NCBI GenBank assembly: GCA_905221605.1
Contig: CAJNDS010002149.1
Location: 158,972-222,971, forward strand
Origin: Symbiodinium natans
Lineage: Eukaryota; Sar; Dinophyceae; Suessiales; Symbiodiniaceae
Direction: 5' to 3'
Length of the DNA stretch: 64,000 bases
Part shown: positions 48,502-59,984 of the stretch, piece by piece
Layout of the letters: each line of letters opens with the position of its first letter
Numbering within the stretch: the first letter of the stretch is position 1
Made by a program: the position numbers and the translations under genes
Notes under the pieces: generated by a model
Databases searched by the model: none
What the model was told of the DNA's origin: nothing
What the model saw: the letters and a program-made list of their open reading frames with translations, nothing else

Positions 48502-50143
48502 TCAGGGGTTTTCAGGCGGCGCTGAGGGCATCGGTCGGCCCCCGCGCCGGCCATGAAATGGCCACAGCTTCGTTGTCTGGTTGCAGAAGCCTTTTCCGAG
48601 AAAGGCAAGAGAAGTTGCAAGAAGTTGCAACAAAATTCTGGCTCTTGGAAAGGCCCGTCACATCAAATCTAAGGAATGTTTTTGTCGACCCGAGGCCCAG
48701 GGACCTTGTGGCAGCGGCAGCGTCATGAGCTCGTAGTCCACGAGGCGAATGTCGTGAGGAGTCAGGCCTGTGGAGCGACTTCGACAGGCTCTGCCCTTGC
48801 CGAGACGGCTGGGGCTTGAAAAGAGGGCCCGATAATCTTGCGGCTTTGGGCTTGATACGCCTTTAGCATGCTTGGACTTCATTGACTGTAGGGCACTGCT
48901 TAGAGTCTGGAAGGCTTTCCGAAGTCTCGGGGTTGAACACCTGCAGCTGAGGCACGCAAACCCAAGTGATCCGCGAGCCTGCTGAGAACTGTCAGAGCCC
49001 CAATCCTCGAGACAGAACCGTTGTCCGGAGCACCCAAAGCATGATACAGCGCTTTGTGTTCACATATCTATGTCTGTATATATATATATATGGATATTTC
49101 TTCGAGTGTTTACAGCTGTAGATATACAAATCTAAATCCACAAATGAGACCCCAAGAAAGGCCCCGAACCCCGAACAAACCCGAGCGCAGATACTGTACC
49201 CACATCGTTGGCTGGGCGTCTGCGTCACATCTTCTGGGTCCTCCTTATTGTAAGCCACCAGCTCTTCCTCTGCAGCAAGAGGAGAAAAGGGCTTGGGGTT
49301 CTGTGGGGTGAGCTCCAACCTGCTTCGGGATTTTTCGGTCAAACGACTTCGGTCCTTTGCCGGGTCCCTATTGTAGCAATGCCACAAGTCATGTTGTGCG
49401 TTAGGTCTGCCAGGCATCAAAGTGGAGAACGTGAGTGGCGATCTTTAGCCACTTCTCCTCTCTTGGGAAGCCTCTGCGCGCAGCGTTCCGAGTTCGCCAT
49501 GATTGAATCCGTTAGGATCAGATACCAATGTCTCTAGAAGCAAAGCTTACAGGGTGCAAATGGAAAGCCTTCGCGGACGCTCACGACGATGTGAGTGAGC
49601 ATCTTCTTTAAATCATCGAAAGCTTCTTGTGAGCCTTTCCATTCGTGGGTCTTGACTACGACGTGCGCGCCTGTCACCTCAGCCAAGCGCGAACACTGTG
49701 ACTCTTCAACAGTGAACACACGCCGAGAGCAGGAGCATGATAGAAAAAAGCCAATCTCCTTCGTCGGGGCTAGGCTTCTCTTTGTGTTGAGTCTGCTTTA
49801 GTCCATGGCACCAGCCGGCGCTGGAGCTTCTCCCTGGTGAGTTCTCTTATCCAGTAAGAGTCGCAGGACTCTCGGGCCTGTCGAAACCTGAGACGAAAGC
49901 CGATCAAGCTGCTTGGAGGCTTTGTCGTTTCGGGAATCGGGCGGTTTAGTGTTTTGTCTAGATTTTAGGGTTTTAGTGGTTTGGGGCTTTGGGGCTTTAG
50001 GGTTTTGGGTGTTGGTTGGTTGTATAGACTCTGCGAGGGAAGATGTGTTCATGGGGAGTGATGGAACCTCGCAAGCTCCGCTTGCCAGGAAGCAGAAGTC
50101 GGACGGCGTTGAAGGCCCAGGTGGAAGCGCAGCGCTGCCCATC
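48502..50143 (-). CDS. Sulfotransferase-like protein, eight joined exons to the stop
   Basis: Exons (minus): 50143-50094, 49887-49812, 49677-49569, 49471-49416, 49267-49227, 49005-48962, 48767-48705 and 48590-48502 (TGA), 528 nt in one phase (175 residues plus stop). Order of landmarks: DGQRCASTWAFNAVRLLFRQ (5'-phosphosulfate-loop-like, residues 1-20), CDSYWIRELTREKLQRRL, VTGAHVVVKTHEWKG, MLTHIVVSVREGFPREEKW (3'-phosphate-binding position), VLHFDEELVAY, VIGALTVLSRLADHLGL, DIRLVDYELMTLPLPQG and FHGRRGGRPMPSAPP. This matches the sulfotransferase fold order; the donor would be PAPS and the acceptor is unknown. Donors: GC, GT, GC, GC, GA, GT, GT; every acceptor is AG|G. The N-terminal exon above 50143 is missing; a frame at about 50398-50340 (CADEDELVRKSYLG) is a candidate. 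The usual RNP/RD of the 3' loop is replaced by VRE, so activity is uncertain. Confidence 0.8.
49081..49145. repeat. Short TA tract in intron 5 of the sulfotransferase-like gene
   Basis: TATATATATATA at about 49078-49091, within the 221-nt GA-AG intron (49226-49006). Confidence 0.7.
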
Positions 50144-50154
50144 CTCGGCAGGGA

Positions 50155-50262
50155 AACATTGGGGGCTCCCAAGGGGTTCAACGGGCTCCCAAGGGGTTCA
50201 AAGGGTTCAAAGGGTTCAAGGGGTTCAAGGGGTTCAAGGGGTTCAAGGGTTCAAGGGTTTGG
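50155..50262. repeat. 10-bp minisatellite upstream of the sulfotransferase P-loop exon
   Basis: About ten copies of GGGTTCAAGG/GGGTTCAAAG, starting with longer CTCCCAAGGGGTTCAACGGG units. It lies in the intron or flank just 5' of exon 50143-50094. Confidence 0.88.
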
Positions 50263-50817
50263 TGTTTGGCATGAGGGATTGGATCCAAAGTGTGGGCTCG
50301 TTTGAAGGGAAAACACAGCAATATCGGCCCAAACTGGGCTCCTAGTGCCAAGGTACGACTTCCTGACAAGTTCGTCTTCATCTGCACAGATCCGTTCATA
50401 GACCCTTAAGCCTTAAGACCTTCATTAAACCTTAGCACATTGAGTTCTATCGTTGGTTGACACCACCCTCAGCAGAGACAAGCCCAGCTTCGCGGCTTGT
50501 GGTGACGACCAAACTCGGCCTTTCAGGGTGCTTATGGGGTTTAGGGTTTAGGGTTGAGGGCTTAGTGGCTCATGGGGTTATTGGGAGAGGCGAGAGAGGG
50601 AGGCGGGGTTTCGATCCAGCATCGTGTCGAAAAAACACACTCCAGGCGAGATAGATAGACAGATAGATAAGTATGCATTAAAAGCGGTGACGACTGTCCA
50701 AGCAACTAGGTTCATGATGCTCAGGCGCGGACAACCGTCTGCTTCAAGGCTGCATCAGCAATATCGTTACCAGCAGAAACGCTGAACTGGAGCTATGCAG
50801 TCACACTTTCTCTTGGA

Positions 50818-51020
<203 letters not shown>

Positions 51021-51884
51021 GTCCAGCTTAAATCGCTGAGGATCAACACCCCCATACACTTCAGTGCAAGGGATAGGGCGGACGAACAGCTAGTCAGCTA
51101 GAAGTTCAGAATGCATCGCGTGGCTCGAAAACAAAGAAGAGCAAATGACATCAAAACAAACACTGCACTAAGGGCAGGGTAACAATCTGCCCAGTAGTAG
51201 GGCGGCGCTACATAGGACAGGAAGGCTGATGGTACACGCGATTCTAGCCTTCGTCTCTGAGTATCAACAACTTCATCTAGGGTGCTGAATGTGCTGAAGG
51301 ATGCCAGAATGCCAACATGAACTCTAGGAAGTTGGGAAAAACCTCCCAACATCCAAACAAGCTCACGGAGTTATCCCCCCTGATTTTATCACCCCGACCC
51401 TCTAGCATTCTATACTTCCACTAAAGTAGGTCATCGATTAATAATGAAGGTTGAATGAGGAGGGGCCCGCAGTTTGGTGTGTGCCTTGAGGGTGGGGTGG
51501 ATGAATATCCCTGCCCTAAACCATCCTAAAATCTAAAACCCTAAACCCCAAACCCCACATCCTAAGCTTTCAGCCAATCCCCCTCGGCCTCTTTGGGTAG
51601 CGGAAGCCAGAGGCCGAGTCCCAGCGCTGCCTTTCCACCAAATCCAGGTGCCGGCACTCGCACCTTCAGTTTCGGTTTTCAAGGGACCTAGGGTTCAGGG
51701 GTGTCAAGTTTACTGAAATCGCAGGGCTTTGTGCCCACCATCGCCGGCATTGCATGGGAAGGGAGGACGAAACTCCCCCGCGAAGCTGACTAACCAAAAT
51801 AAGTTCCCGTAAGTTTGGGTTTCCTGAACACTGAATCCCAAAGCCCAAAACCTACACTCCCCAATTCGGTGTTTCCCAAGTAGG

Positions 51885-52050
51885 GTCGCCCTTGTCGTAC
51901 ACGAATTTCATCGAATCTCCTCAAAAGTTCTCGGACGAAACAAGCCTCCTCTTTGGTTTCGAGGCACTCGCTGTGGCAGCCGGTGCCTGTGGCTGCGCAT
52001 CCCTGACCATGGCAGTCAAGCGGGCCTGTGCCTGCGCAGACACACTTCTG
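51885..52050 (-). CDS. Probable exon, Cys-rich protein
   Basis: Follows a GCGCAGGCACAG acceptor and reads GPLDCHGQGCAATGTGCHSE then CLETKEEACFVRELLRRFDE and IRVRQGRPYL. The spaced cysteines and following amphipathic helix look genuine. An alternative plus frame overlaps but is Ala/Val-rich. No family recognised. Confidence 0.42.
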
Positions 52051-52611
52051 GTACAGATATTTCCAAGAGTACACTTTGGCAACACAACCCTATCTGCAGC
52101 CCAAACCCCAATGTCAAGCCGATCTGGGTCAGCAACCTAGACCCTATACCCCAAACCTTGCCCGAAACCCTGAAAAGATAGGGGTTTCATGAGTCCATCT
52201 GGCCAAATAGCTAAACAAGCCCCCCAATTCCAAGCAGCCCAGAGCCGGAAAACACTATCTGGGCCAGATAGGGTCCTTAAGCTGAAAAAGTGCAGCAAAA
52301 CCCCATTCCAAGCCCCTAAACCCTTAAACCTGACCCCAAACTCGAAACTCCAAAGGCAATCAAACAGGGTGCAGGCTAAACCAGCTCAACAAACAGCCGA
52401 ACCCCCCCCGCCCAAAAAAAAAAACTATCTGGCCTAGATAGGGTTTTTTACCTGAGAAACGGCAGTAAAACCCCATTCCAAGCCCCTATCCCCTTAAACC
52501 TGACCCTAAACCCGAAACTCCAAAGGCAATCAAACAGGGCTTTTGAGTTGGTTTAGGCTGCGCCCTGTTTGATTTCCTTTGTGGAGTTTCGGGTTTAGGG
52601 TCAGGTTTAGG

Positions 52612-53240
52612 TGGGTTGAGCAAATATCCACGCTCGAGGGGTGGATGTTGGGCCAATGTCCATGCTTGAGGGGTGGACGCTGGGCCGACATCCTCGAAGG
52701 AGGGGTGGATGTTGGGCCAGCGTCACGAACGTCCACGCTTGAGAGGCGGATGTTGGGCCAATGTCCATGCTTGAAGGGTGGATGTTGGCCCGTGGTCGGA
52801 TGTTGGGCCAACGTCCGCGCTCGAGGGGTAATATCCACGCTTGAGGGGTGGATGTTGGCACGCTTGACGGGTGGGTGTTGGGCAAACATCCACGTTTTGC
52901 AACATCCAACCTTGAGTCGTGGACGATCCATGCTTGTTGAGGGGTGGGTGCTGGGCCAACATCCACGCTTGAGGGGTGGATGTTGGGCCACGCTTGAAGG
53001 GTTTGGGCCAACATCCACTCTTGAGCGGTGGATGTTGGATGTTGGGCCAACGTCCACGCTTGAGGGGTGCATGTTGGACCACGCTGGAGGGGTTGATTTG
53101 TGGGCGTGGGGCAACATCCACGCTTGAGGGGTGGATGTTGGGCCAACGTCCACCCTCAAGCGTGGATGTTGGGCCCTTGATTGAGGGAGGGGTGGACGTT
53201 GGGCCAACATCCACGCTTGCAGGGTGGATGCTGGAACAAG
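52612..53240. repeat. Palindromic minisatellite, unit about 30-33 bp
   Basis: About 18 units such as GTGGATGTTGG G CCAACATCCAC followed by GCTTGAGG. The 23-base core is a perfect inverted repeat with a one-base centre, so each unit can fold. Units vary in length by several bases. Long Gly/Trp-rich and Pro/His-rich frames on both strands are artefacts of the array. Confidence 0.93.
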
Positions 53241-53277
53241 CACAAGCAGCCCAAAACCCACGACCCACCCACATGAA

Positions 53278-53562
53278 GGGAGACAAAGGGAGACAACGGA
53301 GACCCCAGGGACCCGACCGAGGCCACCTACAGACAAAGAGGGAGACAAGCGGAGATAGCGGAGACAAGCGCAGAAAAGAAACAGGGAGCCGGACGAGGTT
53401 ATCCGCATGAAGGGAGACAGCTTGGAAAGGGAGACAAGCGGAGACACCCACATGAAAGGAGACGAAGGGAGACAAGCGGAGGCAAGCAGCCCAGGGAGCC
53501 GGCCGAGGTATCCAGCTAGTCATGGAAAGAAACAGGAACCCCTACAGTAAACTGTTTGGGGA
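53278..53562. mobile_element. Second copy of the GGGAGACAA-repeat dispersed element
   Basis: GGGAGACAA/GGAGACAAGCGGAGA repeats with GGAGCCGGCCGAGG-type segments, ending in CCCCTACAGT A AACTGTTTGGGG at about 53534-53560. The same order and end occur at 3888-4092, about 50 kb away. Confidence 0.65.
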
Positions 53563-53933
53563 ATACATCTAGTTCGAAAGAGCAAGAATCAAGACGTACT
53601 CTCATCCGTTTTCACAAGACTATAGAGATGCCCGACAGCGCGATGTCACGTCACTACCACTATACGTGCGCCATCGTGTGCTTCGCGAAGTTACGCCACA
53701 CGCGCAGGTATATCCCGGAAAAGCATGCGTCCCACATTAAAACTTTGCACAAGGCGATGCTGCGATCACCTCAGTACCCGATATTGTTCCGCACTCGGCA
53801 GCTCCTTATTGAGATTGGATCTTGGCTTATTGTAGGAGTTTACTTGTACAAGGAAAGTCGAGGAACCGCAGTGTGCCCGGACTTGTGGCTGGGGCCCACG
53901 CCGTTTGGATCCACACCGAAGGCTCCGACCTAG
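53556..53933 (+). CDS. Open frame of about 125 codons, unassigned
   Basis: A plus-strand frame starts immediately after the dispersed element. The best ATG is at about 53628 (MPDSAMSRHYHYTCAIVCFA). It continues YIPEKHASHIKTLHKAMLRS, then RTRQLLIEIGSWLIVGVYLY. Not repetitive; codon third positions are less G/C-biased than in the confident genes. It might be a short gene, an exon or part of a mobile element. No domain recognised. Confidence 0.35.
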   Translation: MGNTSSSKEQESRRTLIRFHKTIEMPDSAMSRHYHYTCAIVCFAKLRHTRRYIPEKHASHIKTLHKAMLRSPQYPILFRTRQLLIEIGSWLIVGVYLYKESRGTAVCPDLWLGPTPFGSTPKAPT

Positions 53934-54059
53934 CAAGACAGGGTCACTTTGAGGCAAGTGCTCCTCGGCCCTTTGTCATCCGTACACAGGGCGATCCCGA
54001 TCCCGCAAGTGACCGAAAGACCTCGTGTTTCATTGTTGAGCAGCCCGCTTGGTGCAACC

Positions 54060-55700
54060 GTAGACTCTAGCACAGCCCAAAAGTCCCCAATGCCCAGACC
54101 CCCCCCCCCGAAAAGGCAACAAAAGCACCCGAAGGGCCCTAAGGGCACCCTCAAAGCCTCAAAGCCTCAAAGCCTCAAACCCTCAAACCCTCGACAAAGG
54201 GGCCTGCCATGCGAAGCAGGACTCTGAGGTACAGCCCTCCAGAGGTTCCACGGCCAGGCCAGGACCTCTCTGCTGCTTTCCTTCGGGTCCCCTTTTTGGG
54301 TGCCCTGACAGGAAAGAAGCACCTAAAAAGTATGAGGTTGGAGATTGGAGGTCTGAATCTCTGGGGATCGTTGCTAGCGCTGTGTGAAACTGGTGAAGGA
54401 ATATGCCTTAGAATACACTATAGAGATCCGAGAAGGAAGTAAGGTATATTCAGTATAGTCCGTATGTACGGGGCGTACCAAACATCCCTGTCCCGGCCTG
54501 ACATCCATAAAGCTACGGCCACGGCGCGCGCTGCACGATGGGCCGGCCAAGCCATGGGTCCATAAGAAAAAGTTGGGGGAACCCCGCTGCGGCGTGAGAA
54601 AAGCCCGGGCCGAGTTCTAGGCGACCCGTTCGAAGAAACGCTTCCGTCGTGGGCTTCAAACCCCCCCCCTATTCATCTAGAAGAAAGAATGCAAAAAAGA
54701 CAGTGGCGAGGTCTGCTGGTCTCCTGTCTGGTAGCTCGGGGTCATGTCTTGGGGAGTGGTTTGGCTGTCGCGAGCTCAAAAGCTTCTTTCAAGGCTTCAG
54801 CAAGCTGCAGGTGAGAGCCGGAAGTCGAGACGCGCATGTCACAAGGCGAAAGGTCTTGGGCACAAAATCCAAGTCTCCACCCTGACTCAAGAAAGCCCCC
54901 ATCAGCCCCCCTCCCGTCGACCCTGAATCCCTCTAGAAGTCCTTGAGCAGAAAATTCTATATCCCAAGCCTCAATCCTCAACCCCTGAAACGCTACACTA
55001 GACTAAAACAGGACCGCCCCCCTGTCCTCGGAAAGCGAAGTCCCAGACGGCGACTCGGGGGCCTTGGGTCTGACTGTGGCGGTTCAGGGGTCCTGAGGGC
55101 CTGGACAGCTTGGGGTAGGGTAGGGTAGGGTTCTAGGGTCCTTGGACGCCTAGGGTCCGAAAAGTCCTTGATTCCTGGGGCGCTAAGAATTTTTAGGGTC
55201 CTGGGGTCCTAAACTCCTAGGTGCTAGGGTCCCTACTAGAAGGGTCCTAGGACCAACCAAAAAACAAGCGCTGAACCCGACGCTCCCGAGCCCTCTCCTA
55301 TGAACAGAGCTAGCACCCTCAACTGCCCCCCGCAAAAAACACCTGCAACATCGAACTCCCCCCCCCCCACCAAAAAAACAATGGAAAAACATTTAAAAAA
55401 AAATGAAAATATAAATGAAAATGGAGGCAAAAAAGCATAAGTAAAAAAAGAAGTCAGCTCCCATCTGCCCCTGCACCCGTAGAACCCTGGAACAGTAGCA
55501 CTCTGAAAGCCTGGGGTTTTGGGATCGCTGACACCCCTAAAAGCCCCTAAAGCCCCTAAAGCCCCCCAAAACCAGCTGCCTCCTTGGCCTCCTTGGCTTC
55601 CCTCAACTCCCGGCGTCGCCGCGGGCTGCCGTCGCTTTGGACGGCCCCACCTGAAAAAGCGGTTCATCCTGCCATTGCCAGTCTAGACTAGCTAGAGGGT
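54060..55700. other. No gene supported
   Basis: Low-complexity words (CCTCAAAGCCTCAAAGC near 54150-54190, GGGTAGGGTAGGGTA near 55110-55130, C and A runs at 55360-55400) and short frames only. A minus-strand segment at about 55670-55600 (DEPLFQVGPSKATAARG) is the only piece that looks coding. Confidence 0.35.
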
Positions 55701-55789
55701 CTGTCTATAGGGTCTATAGAGTCTTACAGGGTTAGGGCTTTGGGTTTGGAGGTTTCAGGCTCAGGGTGTGGGAAATTTGTGTGCTGCTG

Positions 55790-56407
55790 GCAGATCCTTG
55801 GCTCTTCATTGACATTTTCTTCCCAATCCTATACTTCCGCGAAAACACCCTAATCACCAAAACCCCTCGATTCTCCTCAGCCTCAGAAATGACGAGATCT
55901 TGAACGACCATCCCGAGACTCTGACAGACGTCAAGGCCTGGGGCTAGTTCGGCTAGTTTCGGGCTTTTCGGGTTTCGTGCAGGGAAGGCCGCGCCTGACC
56001 CGCGAAGTCGCTTCTCGAGATCCTCAATGCGTGGCTCCAGCTCCTTCTCCGCTTGGGGCATTCTGTATCCACTCGAAGAGGTGAATCAAAGCGGTGACAT
56101 CAAGGTGTATGGGATGAGAAGCGGGCAGCCAGCATAAAATGAATTTAGCAGCGTATAGGTTTCACGACTGCCTAACGGCTGGGCATCCAAAATTTGAGGC
56201 GGTTAACACGATGTCCAAGACTTTAAGAGAGGCTCCTTGCTAGAGAACCCGTTGGTGATGGACGTTAGTTGAAGATGCCCGAAGAGGACCGCACGACGAA
56301 AAAATGCGGTGAATGAGGTTAACGCGCCAAATCCCTGGCACAAGCCTCACGTAGCTCGCTGAGCTGCTGCAGCACCATGGCCTTCCGCAAAGCTCGTGCA
56401 ACTTAAA
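55790..56407 (-). CDS. Candidate coiled-coil protein, two exons
   Basis: The upstream exon (about 56407-56325) reads ARALRKAMVLQQLSELREA then CARDLAR. The downstream exon (from about 56043, after CGGAGAAG) reads ELEPRIEDLEKRLRGSGA, then VVQDLVISEAEENRGVLVIR and VFSRKYRIGKKM. Heptad-like Leu spacing supports coiled coils in both. If the second exon is instead a first exon, the ATG at 56061 (MPQAEKELEP) would be the start. The junction between the two is not proved. Confidence 0.45.
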
Positions 56408-56767
56408 CTGGGGGTTTCAAAAATAGGGAAAATTAACGTGAAACCCTGTGTAAGCAAATTGAACTCCAAACCTGCCGCTCTAACCAGCAACCGCGACTCA
56501 GACCTGGTGGGAAAAGTAAAAGATAAACACACTCAGCCCGAGAAAATCCCCTAGAAGTGCCACTTAGAGGGACTGCTGCATGTACCGTCTAGCCTTGCGA
56601 TAAGAGGTGTTCTTAAACAAGACCATACACAAATACATTATTTGAAACTCTCGTCCACAAGAAAATCCAATTTTCTTTGTTGCCGCCGGGAAGCTTGCTT
56701 GAGGGAGTTGGTTTCTGTTCTGAGGGTTGGGCTTGTTCGCGCTCTGTTCGCTTCTATGTTTCGCATC

Positions 56768-57205
56768 TCACTTTGAACATGCAGGAAATAGCCCGCTGGG
56801 ATGCTTATATACGCATTTAAGGAGCCTACCAGCGAAAAAGGAACCGGACGGTTTCCAGTCATCTTCGGTGGGCCGCATCGCTAGTAGATGCATGGGTATT
56901 CGGGACGGCAGCTTAATCGCACGTTGTCCTTTGCGATCAAAAAGTATCGCTTCTGGACACCTTGCGATTTGCAAGGACCGCAGTAATTTAAAGGGCAGGC
57001 GCAGTGAACCGATGAGGACATATTGAGTGGTAAAGTATCTTCTAAATCGGCGAGACTTCGCTTCATGGAACGCCTGAATACATTGATCTCGGCCAAACAG
57101 AGGGAGCAAAAGGCTGAGCCAGTCAGAGCCAGTCAGAGGTAAGCCAATGTGGGAAATTGAGCTTCGCAAATGATGGTTAAAAACCTCTGAACCCTCTCCT
57201 TTCAA
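56768..57205 (-). CDS. Open frame of about 145 codons, unassigned
   Basis: The minus frame reads SDWLSLLLPLFGRDQCIQAF, then YFTTQYVLIGSLRLPFKLLR and SLQIARCPEAILFDRKGQ. It is the longest non-repetitive uninterrupted frame in the second half of the window. A plus frame of 99 codons overlaps. Family not recognised; it could be part of a degenerate mobile element. Confidence 0.3.
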   Translation of the reverse strand: MKGEGSEVFNHHLRSSISHIGLPLTGSDWLSLLLPLFGRDQCIQAFHEAKSRRFRRYFTTQYVLIGSLRLPFKLLRSLQIARCPEAILFDRKGQRAIKLPSRIPMHLLAMRPTEDDWKPSGSFFAGRLLKCVYKHPSGLFPACSK

Positions 57206-57732
57206 CTCCCTTCCTCACAGAGCCTCACAAGGATTCCAACTATCTTGTTTCAACTAGCGATTCCAGAAACTTGCACTCTGAACGGCTCTTGTAGGTTTCC
57301 TTTCTGTAAAGTTCGACCGTAACCGCCTAGAAGCAAAATGCCCCTGGAGTGCCGAATCACCAGCCCCAGATGATCGCTTCAGTGCCCATCAGGTGGTGGT
57401 GGGTTATGTACATATCGACAAGTACAAATCTGTCAACATTACATACGGGATGTCCTGCACCCTACTAGGAGTGAGCAGTGTCTCAAAACTTGCGCTGTTT
57501 CTGGCGCTGCTTGTTCCGTACTTCTAGTCCTACTTTTCTTCATGTTCTAATCCTGTTTGTGCGATTTCTGGGTGCTCCTTTGTGCCTGCTACCCTTTTGC
57601 TGCTCCTGATTGTGCTATTTCTGGGGCTACTTTTTCCGCTCCTTTAAAAACCATGCTTGGATTGCCGAGGGCCAACATGGTTCCAATTCCGGTGCTCTTT
57701 TCTGCCTGTGTGATATCTGTAAATACATTTAT

Positions 57733-57801
57733 ACATACATAGATAGCTACATAGATACATACATACATACATACATACATACATACATACATACATACAT
57801 A
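57733..57801. repeat. (ACAT)n microsatellite
   Basis: About 16 ACAT units after TAGATAGCTACATAGAT. Confidence 0.95.
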
Positions 57802-58569
57802 CTTTCGGGGCTTGCTGCTCGGAGCTGCATATGAAGTCGTTAAGGAACTTGGAATTAAGTTACCAGAATAGGAAGCCATTGTGTTTACTATAAAGCCATA
57901 TGAACTGTTAACTAAGTTTGAGTTCAGACATTGGCGCGGACTTCGCCTTAGGCCCACCTACCTTGCCCCGCTAGCGCGCCTAGACTCCTGCTCTACTCCG
58001 CGTGTCCAAGGCCATTTCCTGTAGAGTGGGAGCCTCACGGAGGTTCCAGCCAACCTCTCGTTGGCATTCATTACCTTGCCGACATGCGATGGAAAAGTGT
58101 CGGCTGTTGCAAACGAGACCCAAATACAGATCTATACAGAAACCGCAAAACGCGAGCGCTCGGAGCATCGTTTTGGGCTGAGCAGGGCCTGTAGCGGCAA
58201 AACAATCATGCTTGCTTCTTGGAGACCATAAACGCACTGTTAAAAACTGTCCCCCATAAACGAGACCATCCTAAGCCAAGAAAACCCATGCTTTCAGGCC
58301 GTTTAGCGCTGACAGAGGCTCCAGATCCGAGTATCCTTCGCTTACCGCGGATCCCCGCTGCATCCTCAGACGCTCCGAGCGAGAACCCGTCTCTGGGTGA
58401 GACTACCAGAGAAAGAGAAGTCTTGGTGAAACTCCCGCTCCTTTTTTTGCAAGTTTCTGCACATTTCTGCACGTGTGCGGCTCCAAACAATCATGCTGCC
58501 AGGCACTGCAAGGTGGACTCTGGGTGGGGTCCGGAATGTGATATGTTCTTGCTCGGGAACCGTCGGCGC

Positions 58570-58692
58570 AGGTCGTCCCCGTCCCCGCTCTCGGGATGTC
58601 GCGGATGAATACTTCTAGCGGAACTTCCTGGATTCTCCAGCAAACTACGAAGAGCTTCACTTCAGCTTTCCACTTCAACCCCTCAAGGATGG
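58570..58692 (-). CDS. Probable exon, unknown protein
   Basis: After ATCCTTGAG|G the minus frame reads GLKWKAEVKLFVVCWRIQEV, PLEVFIRDIPRAGTGTTCA, DGSRARTYHIPDPTQ. Beta-rich and protein-like; no family recognised and no partner joined. Confidence 0.4.
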
Positions 58693-58762
58693 CTCTGTGA
58701 GTGTTCGTCAAGGGCTTAATCCTAGACCCTGGATACCCTGGATCCCTTAAAGAACTGCAAAC

Positions 58763-59026
58763 TTGCTAAACCGACAAGCGAAAGCTCACTCCAAGGACTA
58801 CACCATGCCGAAGCTCCCCGCAAGACAATCCGAAGCTATGCTGCAGAGTGTTCGGGGCCAGATGATCAGAAACGAGATGCATGGGGCTCACGAAAGAAGA
58901 TGGGCTAAAAGGAAGAGGGGTCGTTTTGAATGTAGAGGCGGCGAGTGGAACCGGGAAGTTGGGAGGGAGCATCCGTTGCCTCATGCCCGAGAGCGTTCAC
59001 GGAGCGTGATGCACAAGCGCTGTTGA
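58763..59026 (+). CDS. Possible exon or small gene, basic protein
   Basis: The plus frame reads MPKLPARQSEAMLQSVRGQ, MIRNEMHGAHERRWAKRKRG, RFECRGGEWNREVGREHP and stops at 59026. Strongly basic. The minus frame over it is also open. Confidence 0.28.
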   Translation: MLNRQAKAHSKDYTMPKLPARQSEAMLQSVRGQMIRNEMHGAHERRWAKRKRGRFECRGGEWNREVGREHPLPHARERSRSVMHKRC

Positions 59027-59984
59027 GATTTTCTCATCACTTGGGCTCATCCATAAACATAAAGCTATTCAGCAACACCGCACCACCCCAATTCACTGTC
59101 CCCGGTCTCCTCCGAGTCAACGCCTGGGCCGAAGCTGGCACACAGGAGATCCACCCCGAAACTGTAAACCCAAAGCCTCGACACCCTGGAGGTGAAGCAC
59201 CCTGAACTTCTTAAAGTGTGTCCAAAAACACCAAGCCCCAAACCCTGAACAACCTGTCAGCAGTCAGGACCAGCACACCCCAAAAAGGGTGTAGGGTTCA
59301 CTGGGGCCTTGATCTGATTACAGGCCATTTCGGGAAAACCCTAAACCCGGAACCGTTACTTCCCTGAACATCTACATGGCCAGTCCGCCAAATTGATCTC
59401 GCGAGGCACTCATCTCGGAGGTTTCACAATTCCCTTCTGCCATGTCCATCACGTCCTCGCACTTTTTCGCTTGAAGGTTCATGGCTTTAGGGTTATCGGT
59501 TCTAGGATAGGGTTTAAGAGGTTTGGGGTTTAGGGTTTGTAGGGGGTATGGTTGCGAGGGTCATGGGTGCTTGCAGGGTTAAGACCCCCCCTCCCCCCCA
59601 AACATGGTGATGACGAAGGATATCTTATAGTTCTCCCACCTATAACCCCCACGTAAAACAACCCCATGAACCTCCAAGCCATTTTCAGGGTTTGGAGTTG
59701 GGTTTCTTTGCGGTAAACCATACAAGTATAGACCGCAAAAATAAGAGCAACATGGCGGTGATGAAAATCCGACTCCCAAGGCTCATCGATGACGTGCATC
59801 ATGAACTTGCACGAGATCAAGTTCTTGTGATGAGTCTTTTGAGCGCGGTACTTGCGAACCTGCGAGCTGAAAGTTTAAGGCTTCGCAATCACTCTCAAGC
59901 CTGCACTTTTCTCTTCAACGCCCCTCCCTGTTTTCACGTTTGCTGCAGACGAAGAAGGTTCAAAAGAGAAAGCGGGCGCAAGGA

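Noticed and set aside
52530-53523. 307-codon Pro/His/Trp-rich minus-strand frame
   Set aside because: Product of the palindromic minisatellite; the plus strand is equally open.
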